Shown here: piece after piece, positions 26,301 through 38,300 of the stretch
How positions within the stretch are numbered: the first letter of the stretch is position 1
How the letters are laid out: the number at the start of each line of letters is the position of its first letter
Assembly: GCA_020698575.1 (NCBI GenBank)
Contig: CM036240.1
Location: 26,315,211 to 26,379,210, forward strand
Source of the DNA: Bostrychus sinensis
Lineage: Eukaryota; Chordata; Actinopteri; Gobiiformes; Eleotridae
Direction: 5' to 3'
Length of the DNA: 64,000 nt
Translations under genes and position numbers: made by a program
Notes under the pieces: model-generated
Told to the model about the DNA's origin: nothing
Database searches by the model: none
Seen by the model: the letters and a program-made list of their open reading frames with translations, nothing else

Positions 26301-29300
26301 ATAGCAAACAATAAGGTTAAGTACCGTATTTTTACGGACTATAAGTCGCTCCGGAATATAAGTCGCACAAGCCAAAAAATACATAATGAAGAAAAAAAAA
26401 CTTAAATAAGTCGCATTTTTGGGGGGAAATTTATTTTACAAAATCCGACACCAAGAACAGACATTTCATCTTGAAAGGCAAGTTATAGTAATAATAGAAT
26501 GGAGAACAACAGGCTGAACAGGTGTGCGGTTTGCTAACGTAACACACTGATGGTTATTCAGCTACATGAAGCATAAACAACGAACTGAATAGGTGTCTCG
26601 CATGTTAACGTAAAATATTAACAGTTATTCACATAACTATAGCATAAAGAACATAATATAACAATTTCACCAAACTCACAATCTCCTAATCGCTAAATTC
26701 TTTAAATTCTTCATCCTCGGTGACGGTTCTGAACAACTCCGCCAACTCCGGAGGTAGACGAAGCACCGCCTCCTCCTCTGTGTGGCTGTCGTCAGACTCA
26801 GCATCAGCTCCATTTCCAATTATTCTAGCCTTTCTCAGTTGTGTTTATAGCCTAAGTTGTTAGCAGCAATGTTTACATTTTAAATTGTCAGTGGTACAGG
26901 TGCAGCAGAAGCTACACAAGCCTAGAGTGCCTTCTGGCGGCTGTCAGTGTGAAAATAACAAACTTGTGAAAGGTGTGACTGACATATACTCAGTCGCACC
27001 CGAGTATACGTCGCACCCCTAGTCAGACTATGAAAAAAAGTGCGACTTATAGTCCGGAAAATATGGTATTAAAAATTGTGTCATTGTAGTAAAATTTTAA
27101 TTACAATCTAATAGTCTTTTCATTTAAACTATTTCCAAGATTAGAGATATTTTTAAAAGGTAGCTTATACTGTATATATCTGATTTAGTGTCAAGCTGCT
27201 GTGTGCTCTGTATTTTTTTATTTCCCTACTGTCTCTAAGCTTTCTGAGATAACCATATTGCACCATGTTTATGCCTGTGTCCAACATGGAAGTGCATTCA
27301 TGTGAAAAATTGTTTTTTTTGGAGCAGCCCCACCGGTTGACGTCTTGGTTTTTTGCTGGTAGGAGGGAGTTCGAGCATGCACATGCTTCGTCCGGTTGGA
27401 TGGCTGATACAGATCAAACAAGTCACGCTGCCTCACATCACGTGGCTGCTTCCAGTGTGCCTGTTGATGTACATCTATGACCCATTGTGCGTAAAAACTA
27501 GGCCATACTATATCTTGAAGCCAATGGAAACAGAAAAACGATTGAACAAGGATGCTGTCAGGATGGATATCGAATCTTGTCTGGAAGGATGACCTCTCTA
27601 GCCCGCCTCTTACTGGAGCTAGTCATGATTTACAATTGTGTGTGTGGCCAACTAAGACTAGGAATAGACTAGAGCAACGAGGAAAGGATTTGCGGACCTG
27701 GTTGACTCCTTCTGTCCTCTTTGGAAAGCAGCAGGATCCCTTTGGCTGAGCGCAGACTTGTAAAAAAAAAAAAAAAAAAAAAGCCAAACAGCACTTTAAA
27801 GAAGAGGAACTTTGCTTTGGGGAACCATGGGAGCTGCGTTTTATCATTAATTGGACCCAGATTTGAGAATTTGCTGAGTCTGTCAGAATGCATCTTTGTA
27901 TTTCCACTCCAGCCTTCTTCTTTTTTTTTTTTAAGTTGTAAGCTGGCGTGCCACAGTTAAGCCGAAGGTCTGCTAATCTCTCACCAACCTGGCTTTATTG
28001 TGCTACTTCGTGTTGTGATTGTAATGAAGCTTCTTTTGTTGCTTGTTTTCTGAACTTTAGGTGTGGGGAGCTTGCAGAGGACATCCAGCCAGCGCAGTGC
28101 TATGACCTACCAAAGAAGCAACTACACGCTGAACACCACACCGACCTATGCCGATCCGTACCGCACAGCACAATACCGGCCCTTGGAATCAAACTACGCA
28201 CGGCAACCTATTATGGATGACGAGGCTACACGCTCACCCTCTATAGACAGCATTCAGAAGGATCCAAGGTAGAAATTTCTAACTTTTCAAACTTGGTGTT
28301 TTTCTTTTTTTTTTACTAACACCATGGGATAAGGTAGTCATACTTCAGAACAATAATAATAAGCAGGAGAAAATCAATGGATAAATAACTTTGAAATTAA
28401 AAAGAGCACTGTGATTTAACTTTTTTGCTTAAAGTTTATTTTATTTCATAATTTTTACAATGACAATGCAATGCATGCTTACAGTAAAACAACATTGCAT
28501 AACATGACAAGATACAAAAAAAAAAATCATAGACAAGTCATGGAAATTAATTACTGCATTTTTCTTAATCTAAACCAAGGGATAACTGTATTATGTTGTG
28601 TAAGTTGAGTAATGTTGTTATTAGTATAAGTTGGTTGGTGTGAATAAGTGTGCTAATGTGAGGGCAAATTAGCCCAAGTTAGCCGTTAGCCAGTAGCGTA
28701 GTCTAGCCGCACACAGTCATTTAAAAGAACTGGTGTGCTTACAAGGCATCCCTGTTCTGCTGGGTCAACACCGGTGTCCTCTTACTATTCAAACACAGAG
28801 CCCCCCCGGTTGTAGCCTGCAGCTCTGGCCATTAAGCTGGTACTAATATGCCTGACTTTTTTACAATAGATTCTCACAGACTGCTGCGTCTGCTCTCATC
28901 CCCACAAACCTGTGTAAGCGTCGGGTGAGCGGTGACCTCCGCAGTAAACCCCTGACCTGGCACATTGGGAGCTTTGTTTGCCCCTCATGTTTGTTGTTGT
29001 AGGGAAACTACTTCACCGCGAGTAAAGTGCGTCGACTGCCATGACCCTGGTCTGTTCAGAAACTGATTTATTGAAAAATATCTAGAAGCTAAAGTTCTTT
29101 TATGATTGTTAGACTAGATTGCTGTCTAGGGAATATGTACAAAGATCCAATTTAGTACAAATAAATGGACAAAATGGCTTTTCATGGTTTGGAGCTGGGC
29201 ACACAGTCTTCCATCACAATATATCTAGCTTTCCTCCACCATCCAAACATACGGTATGCTGAATAGGTAAATCTGAAACTGTCCATAGTGAATAAATGTG

Positions 29301-32300
29301 AGAAGTTGAGAGGTTGTCTGAGACTGTATGCTGTTTATGTTGGTGTGACCACTCAAACTTAGTTCAAAACCTTTTTCATGAAAAGTACAATTGTGCAAAT
29401 CAAACAGTGTTGCGGTAGCAATACTTAGCATAACCTTTGCAGGGATGACGTTCAGACACAGCCTTTGTTTCCTTCTACTTGGAGTATATTATGAATATTG
29501 ACATTGACAACAAACCATGGCTCTTTCTATATAATCTTGAGAAAGGCATGTCATAAAGCCTCTCCCACAAGATACTAATTGTGAGAGATCCGTGTTTGCG
29601 GTGTTAACAAATTTCAAATGAGCTAACATTTTGACTTGTTGCCAGTAACTTACCTAATTTCCACTGAACAATGTTGGCACACCATTTAACTGCCATGTTT
29701 TAGACTTGTTTTTTCCCAGCCCTTCTCCCCAACTCCCCAATATAAAACATTGAGCAGCAATGTCATAAATGCAATTTTTTTTTTTCTTTTCCAACATATA
29801 AGTTCAGATTTAAGTATAAGTCTTACCCCCAGTATACATAAATTAGTAATCCACCTGTGAATAAAGTGGATTGGATTACATATGAACGGATGTCAAAATA
29901 ATTTTGTGGACTTAACATTTTTTTACCCTGAGGTGCTGTAGTATTGATTTAAGCAAAACTTTTTACAAGAAGACAACCTCTGTGCTCCCTGTGTTTTTCA
30001 GGGAATTTGCATGGCGCGATCCTGAGTTGACGGAGGTGATTCACATGCTGCAGCACCACTTCCCCTCAGTGCAGGCCAACGCAGCGGCCTACCTGCAGCA
30101 CCTGTGCTATGGAGATAACAGAGTCAAGACTGAGGTGAGGAACATCTGTGTTTATTCACTGTCAGGCTCGGAGACGATCTTTCATCGTGGGCCATTTGTC
30201 CTTCCTAATCCCTGTTGACGTTAAATCTGCATACTCATACACAGAGACAGCATTCAACTATGACACCTATTGATAAATGTGGGGAAAACTGGGGGGAATT
30301 CTCTCCCCAGTTTCCCATCTTATTCAGCCTTGTGATGAATTTATGCTCCATGCACAACATAGCACAAAATTACTTGATATGTGCTGCCAACATAGAGAGC
30401 ATTGGCAAAAGGCTCACTGACGCCTGTACTTTCTGAGGAGACAAAAGCATGCTTTAGTTACTTCTTAATCCTAATAGCCTTTTGCTGGTATGTGGTGGAG
30501 AGTACAGTCTCATCCTCCCTTGTTGTGTGGCATTAAGGATGTCAGTATTAACTGATTATACAATTATTCGCTAATGTAAACATCACGATAGTATAAGCGT
30601 AAGAATTTTAAAAGCTATAGTATCTCGCGGGGAGCTCTCGTACATCACTTTTTGGAGCCGCTGGTAAATGCAGCGGCTCCTCCACATCCCACTTCTTCCC
30701 ACCGCAAGTGAAACTCATGTTTAACTCTGTGTGAGCTTGTTCACTGTGTTCACAACATTCACGGGCACTGCTCCTTTCCGTTTGTCTCCCTCCTTCTCTT
30801 GCCATGTATCTTTCGAATGCACCATTACACTCTAAATATTTGCCCAAACTCTGAGTTAAACTCAAACTGAAACTGATTGAATCGCTGGGACACAGTGGGT
30901 GTGGACACTAGTCTGCCCAATAAAAGTTAGAAAAGCAGCTGCACTCAAGGGGAGGGGCTGATGAATCCTGGTGAGGCTGTGGATACAGTGTGGATGGAGC
31001 TTTGCATGTGCTTTTATTTCACTGTTGTTTGACGCCAGTTACTGTCAGAAAAAATAATCTGAAAAGTCTTAGTTGTCATAATGACCATATAAAAGCATGC
31101 CACAAACTGGCCCACATGTATATATGGTCCCTGTAATCATTAAAATCAAATATATAATAAAAAAAAAACCAAGTAAAAAACAACCACTCGCCCTCGACTA
31201 CATTTCATACTATACAGTTGCAGAGACAAAAGATACAGTCTACTATATAATATCACTTAAAATAGGTAATCTATATTCACACAGATGAGCCTGTTTTCAT
31301 TTAACAAAACATCATCACCATCGATCTCACTGAGTCAAAATCAACTGTAAATATATAAAGTAGAGGTCTTTGCTATATTATAATTTATTTGAGACATTTT
31401 CAGTCTAGCAGACTTGAACTACATTGTTTATCTGCTGTCATTGGTAGTTAGCTATAGCATTGTTGATAGCATTTAAACATTCTACTTTAATTTGCTCGAT
31501 AATCTGTCTTTACCTCTGTAACTGTCAGTACGTCCACAAACATGAAATTTGGTAAGCTGCTTTGGAACACTTTCACACTCCATTTTCCAGACATGGAGAA
31601 ACAAGACAAGTACTTACTAGTTTTTTGTGAAAAATAACACCTATTACAGCAGTTGGTTTCCCTACTTACGTGGAGGACATTAGTCAGTGCAAAAGTAGAG
31701 CAAATGCCATCATGAGGCACCCATCCCACCCCACACATGCACTGTTTACACCCCGTCATCAGAGAGAGCGCTGTAGAGCCTTAAATCTGAGTAAACTGGC
31801 GAAAATACAGCTTCTTCACAGAGGCTGTAATACTGAAATATGCTAGTTATGAGCAACAATGTTCAGTCACTTGTGTCTTTGCATGTTGAAAAAACAATAC
31901 ATTAGCTTATACCTGGAAAAAAAACAAAAAACAATCACGTTGCATAAATTTATTGCTATATACACACTTCAGTACATCATCCTTTTCCCATGACTATGCT
32001 CCTGTTCTCTCAACTACTTTCACCTCTGACACTTAAGTTACTACCTGCCTGTGCCTGATAAAGGTGGAAATATTCATTAAAGGCTATATACATTTAACAT
32101 TCAGCTATGAAACCTATTGCACTTTTTCTCTCATTATGAAGGGCTTATATATTTCATGCTCTAATAAAAGAAATAAACACACTTCAAAGGCATTATCTTT
32201 TAAAAGATTAGCATTGGCTTTGAGTATTTACTTTTGAATTCAGCTGCATAAATAAAGATATACATTTTTTCTTTATGGTTACATGATATCTTGTCTTCCA

Positions 32301-35300
32301 GACAGCTGCATGTACTTCTCTGCTTTGTTCATCTTCCAGGTGTGTCGACTTGGAGGTATCAAACACCTGGTGGACCTACTGGATCACAAAGTCCTTGAAG
32401 TGCAGAGGAACGCTTGTGGAGCTTTAAGAAATCTAGTTTATGGCAAAACAATGGACGAGAACAAAATCGCTGTGAGGAATGCTGGAGGTATTCCGGCTCT
32501 GCTCCGATTACTGAGGAAAACTGTGGATGCAGAAGTGCGGGAACTAGTAACAGGTAATGTTTGAAGAGTATGTGTGCACTTAACAGTGGATGCTAGTTTT
32601 ATTCAAAGTTTAACGTGGAAAGAACTTCAAGTGGCCAAAAGCTTAAATGAACGTTAATGGCACCAGCTTTCCCACTTCTCACACTTTTTACACTATGCAA
32701 TTTTTCCAGTTACACAAATCTAGAAATATTACTTCCAATTAAAGGACAGCACTTTTGGGCACTTGGAGCCTTTTGAAGTTACAGCGATTAGTTGTACAGC
32801 CTGGTGTAATGATGCAGAAAAAATACAAAAGGTGTTTGTTTTTTAATGCTAGTTTGTTAGCGTGTGAAGTAGTGTTGTCTTGGTGTGTAGTTCATGCTTC
32901 TCTGGGCTGCTTGTGGGAGTTGTACACTAAAGGTTAGGTGTAATTTGTTGAAGGCAGTAGGAAGCTGGGGATGTAATATGAGACTGTACAGCTCTTTGCA
33001 GCCAACTTTGTGCTGCCTTGATGGTTTATAAAGATGGATGTTTCAACACAGTTTCCCACACTATGAAGAGGACTAAAGAAATATAATGCACTAGCTGCTT
33101 TGCTAATGCATTTTCTATTATTAAACACATTGAGAACTTATGCTGTTGTCTGGTCATGTATACTACCTGCTTTCTACTGTTAACAGAGCAGCGTGTTTAC
33201 TGTAATTACAATGGTGTCTTAAACCCATTTATTTAGTCACATGATGTGGGTCTCTGTCTTTTGTGTTACTCAAGAACCATTTTCTTGAATTGATTTGCAC
33301 ATTTTTGACACTATAGCACTAGTAAAGGATGCTTGGTGACAAGGACTGCTCAATGATGCACAAACAGAGCCCCAGTATGCCAAGAAGTATCCTTGTTTAC
33401 CAAATTCTTACCCATCATTGTTTCTGAGTCTGTCTTAAAATAAAATGTCCTGATGTTTTGACAAGTTAGAAGCTACCTTTCTCTATCAAGTAAGATATTC
33501 CAATATGTATCTGAACTTGTAGAACTGAGGTTGTGAGCCAACTCCATTGTGACAGTAACTTTCTCATTGGTCCCCCACATTTACTGTCTCCAGTTATAGT
33601 ACTCTGACTAAAGTTTGTCTGTCTTTTTAGTGCACTTCATAAACTTGTCCATGTCATGGTGACTGTTTCTCTCGGTTTCCATAACAGCCCTAACTTCTGC
33701 ATATGCCATCTGCGAAAGTCCAAAATGAAACCACATTTCCACTGGTTTCTGTCTTTACTTCAGGCTCCAAAGGGATTTGGTTCCTTGTGTCTGAAAATGA
33801 CTGTCTGCCTCGGAGTGGCCTGTTCTCTGACCTGCCTGCACCTCACTTGTATTTGAGCCTTTTCCTGAGCTCTGCAAACTGGGAATAAATCCACGTTGTT
33901 TAGGATAAAGGTGGAGCGGTGCAGAAATAAGCAAAGCCAAGACATTTGGCTCCCAGGTGGCTGAGTCAGCTGTTTAACCCAGCCCACACTTCCATGCTCT
34001 CACGTTACGGGCCAACAGTCCCTCGGGGGAAACAATAGATGTGGATTCATGTACACAGAGTGGTTTGGTGTTTATGGACAGAGCGAAGATTATTCCTTGG
34101 TATCCCGTTTCAATTAAGTGCCTGTTTACTGTTGCTATGATTTAGAGCTAAATTGCTAGGACTCCACAAATGTCACAAAATTATGGTTGGTATTGTTATA
34201 ATTGCATTATCACCAGTTGGGAAATCTGTACCATCACTTTCACTCTGTCAAAATAATTGTCCATAGTCCAGTAATTTTAGTGGATTCTAAGATATAGGGG
34301 CTTGACTCATTTGAAAGAGCATTTACCCCTAAACTAGAAGATCCCCAGTTCATGTCCAGTGTTAACTGGACCTAATGTGCAAAATAGTTATTGTACTTTT
34401 TGCTAATATTGTACAGCCCTACTTCTAACATTTCTCCTTTCTGTTCTTTTTATTTTTTAAGGGTTGTACAGACATGTTTAGCCCAATCAGCAGTGGCTGC
34501 TTTTCATGTGCACCCTGTTTAAGTTTCCCCTTTCATCCTGGACTCAGAGTTCCCGCTGTGGCTAATTGGTAGTGCAGGCCCCAGGTTGGTGAGCAATTAG
34601 GAAAGGTCAGGACTGCAGCATCACCTCTGGTTAATTACAGCTGAGGAGAACAATCCACAGAAAGAGCTCTTACTTAGAAGACACTGACAGGAAATCTTTG
34701 AAGTGTCCTGGCCAGAAATCACTCAGCATTTTCTCACATCTGACAACAGTGCGAGGCACCAATTGTCAGAATTTGTATCTCTTACTAATGTTTCTTACTG
34801 AGCAATACAGTACGGGTCAGGTCATTTTGACAGAGTGTATTTAGGTAACCACTTCAATGCTTGTGTTTCCACTGCGACTGCACAAACACTGAAGTCCAAG
34901 CAGCACTACAAAAGTTGTTGAGAAAATGTGAAGTGAACTTCTAAAATGTAGGTGCATTGTCAAGTAGAATATAAAGTGATTATGCTCATATCTAGTGAGA
35001 CGACAAGCTGGAGTTACTGCTGTAGATTTCTAAATAATGTTTTATTTTTTGTTTGTTTCAGCTTTAATAATAATATAGCACTTTTTCTGGACACTCAAAG
35101 TCACTTTACATTGCATTATTTATTCACTCCTTCTACTCCTAATGCTATTAGTAGTAAGCTTCTTCTGTACCCACAGCTGCCCTGGGCCAAACTGACAGAG
35201 ACATGGCAGCCATGATGTGCCTACAGCCTGTCCAACTGCCACCAAATACGCAAGCACACTAACACAATTATACAGGCAAGGTGCGTAAAGTGTGTAGTTT

Positions 35301-38300
35301 AAGGACACAACAAAATAATCAAATACTGGTTGCAGGAATCAGTCTGTTAACCTTAGGGTTAGTGGGCAAACGTCTCCATCTACTGAGCCACTGCCAGCTT
35401 TCTAAAATTCATTCATTCAGTTCATTGGTTGCTAAGAAATTGCACTATATAAGTTGTGGTATCTGACCCAGGGCCATAACCTCTTGCGCTTAGGAATGTC
35501 CTCAAATCATAACTGTACATATACTCAATTATCTGCTGCATTAATAAACATTTCTTTTTTCAAGTAAAGATAATGCAGTCATTTTGTGGGTCAATGCTGA
35601 TGAACTTGTACTAGTGTTATGTCCATAAACTCAAAAGTCTATCCTGAGTGGTCATTCACCAGCAACCATGATCTTTTGACATTGACCTTAAGGGAAAGGG
35701 ACAATGCATCCTATTTCCAACGCTCTATATCACTATTCCAGTCAGCCAGTTGGTCCAGTCGGCTCTTTCTCATTGCTTTTTGATGGTGGTTTCCAAAAGC
35801 ACGCAGTTTGAGTGTCATCCATGTTGTAAGGGCTCTGTGTATTTCAGAAAGTGCAATTTTGTTAATAGCTCTTCTGTGTTGCTTTAAATTCAGAGAGCTG
35901 CATCATTTAAGGATTCATAGGGACATTTAAGGACTCTCAAGCTTTGTTTGAGTTTATGAGAGAAAAATAGTCTACAATCTTTCTTCTTATAATATCAACA
36001 TTTATCTGGATAAAAAGATATGTTTCCTTGCTATTTTTATTCATGATTGCCTAAAAAGCAGACTGCAGTTTAACAACACTCTATAGTAATTGTACCACAA
36101 TGGAGTGTCTACCAATATATAGTTATTGGTACACTTGGTACCTTCTGTGACAATGGGAATGCCTCTAAAAGTTCCAATTTGGGATGTCCAACTGCTGGCT
36201 AGTGTTCATTACGGCTTCTCCAAAAACAGCTACAGTCTGTGAAAAGTCAGAGGTTATGCCAGGGAAACACACACAATGATCACTACAAGCCTTACCTGGC
36301 CCTTTGTGAAACAGCTGCTGTGGTTTAAAGGTCATGTCTGTGCTGCTCCGTTATTAGCTCTGTTGCTACGGGCATTTGGAACAGTAAAGCAGAGACACTC
36401 TTGAGACGTTCGGTCAACCTTTTAGGATACTGCCGTGAGACTGAATCTTTGTTTAATCATGATTTAATTGACTTTGATTCAAGTCGCTCTCTTGCTACTC
36501 CGGGCTCTGGTTCTTTGATCGTACAAAAAGAGTTTAGCTCAATAACAGGAATCACTTGCTTGGAGCACCATTGATTACACTCGGGTGGTACACATGAGTG
36601 CTTCATCCATACTCATCTATTGCACTAAACGGCAATCTATCTCAAGTGCTAGTCATTAAAAGCGGATTGGTGTTGCTTCTTACTTTTGAAACAACACTTT
36701 ATCTTGTGTTATTAGCAGTTATCCAACGGTGATGTGTTAAACATTTCAGCCCTTTTCATTACCAATTCATGAGTGAAAAACAACCACAAAAATGTGTCTT
36801 TGACTTTGCTCTTAACCACCTGTCACAATATTTGCCTTCAAGCAGCAATGTGCTTCCAGTGCACAAATGAAAACATGCTTCAAAAGTAAACAGTAAGCGG
36901 TTTGTTGCTGGATTGGCAAGTTCCCCAAAAATAATAAGATGGGCATTCATGTGTATGCTCAGCAGTCTTATGACCGTTTCCTCCAATTGAACTGGATCAT
37001 AATATACTGGACTTGAATATGTAGGCTTTAGTGGCTCAGTATAAGCATTTGAAAATGTATATTATTCTACTGGATATCTGACTTGGGACCTTACTTGTAA
37101 ATAATATTCTGCAATATTTGTTAATTCTACAGCCAAGAAGACAAGAAGCAGCCTAGGCCTTTTGCCAAGGCACTATCATACAATGGTAGATGTAGTACCC
37201 AGATCTGGACTCAAAATGTAGACCCATTAGTTAAGGGGTAAAGCCTCTATTTATTGAGCTACAAAGCTGCTATATCTCACAGTGGTAAGAAATTCAACAA
37301 ACTGATGCCCGCAAATACATAACTTTCTTGGTGAAAGTGATTATTAAATTTACACACAATGTAATTTAAAAAGTACATTATGGTCATGAAAAAATACTTT
37401 TTTTGCAACCTACACCCAATGATAATATAGTTGTTGTGTTGGCCAAGTATTGATGAGCATGTGCTAGTGTCATGTCCATAGACCTCAATCGTTCCTGAGA
37501 GGTCAATTAGTTGCTGGCAGCCATGATCTTTAGACATCGATTATCTTGAGGGAAAAGAACAATTCATCTTATTTTCTGCTGAGGCAATGACTGACAGATG
37601 TTTTTTCCACTTTTCTTTAAATTATTCTTTCACTCACATCTATCTCTTCAGTTTAGATGGGCTATTGGCTGTAATGTCACAACACAGTTATTTACCTTTG
37701 GGTCAATGTTTCTTAGTAGGGCCAAGGGACACGGGGACAGAGCTGAGAACAAGGTTTTTCAAACTCTGTTTATACACACATTCAGTGGGAGCTATGAATT
37801 ATGGGTAGCGCTGCTGGTGTTGGTTTGTTGACAGCGCTGTCAGTCACACCTGGGTAGATTTGCCTGTTGATCTCTCTTGCATGGAAAAGCTCCTCAGGGC
37901 TTGTTGTGTGTCCTGCAGGGAACGTTAGGTTTGACAAAATTATATTCATGCTACCTTCCATCCTTCATGTCTTTCTGGCATCTCTTCATTCTTTATTCCA
38001 TCCATTCTTGCATCCTTCCCTTCAACTTTTCCACCTATCATTTTTCTTTCCTTCATCCTCCTTTCCATCATACCCTCCAGCCATTTTTCTATCATCCCTC
38101 CTTTCCTTATACTGTAACATACCCGCTTACATGCTTGCTTACTTCCATCTTTCCCCTTTCCCGCTTTCCAATTCTTGCTTCTTTTTATTGTTCCTCCTGC
38201 CTGCCTTCTTTCCTTCCATCCCTCTTTCCTTCCTTTAATTGCTTCAATCCTTATATCCATTCTTCCTTCCCTTCGTGAACTCTTCCTTCTAATTCTGTCT

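Larger units (their letters stand above)
22289..28060. other. pkp4 intron (5.8 kb)
   Basis: Holds a hAT-type MITE (24189-24653), a dispersed tail motif at 25086-25100, a complex, possibly conserved stretch at about 25440-25740, and the TA-flanked element 26322-27068. A run of about 20 A at 27762-27782 is followed by ordinary sequence. Several short open frames at 27265-27960 have no recognisable product. Confidence 0.75.

Noticed and set aside
28880..28924. A 45-nt interval with acceptor ttctcacag and donor gtgagc, in frame between exons 28061-28268 and 30002-30134
   Set aside because: It would insert 15 residues into DPR-EFAW at the start of the armadillo domain, where family members have none; the pyrimidine tract is poor. 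Most likely a chance pseudo-exon.
16638..37265. Several tRNA-like box A/box B segments as tRNA genes
   Set aside because: None closes an acceptor stem or has a full cloverleaf; all fit SINE heads.
37867..38278. Open frames of 123 and 133 residues
   Set aside because: Low-complexity Ser/Phe/Leu/Pro products of the polypyrimidine tract.
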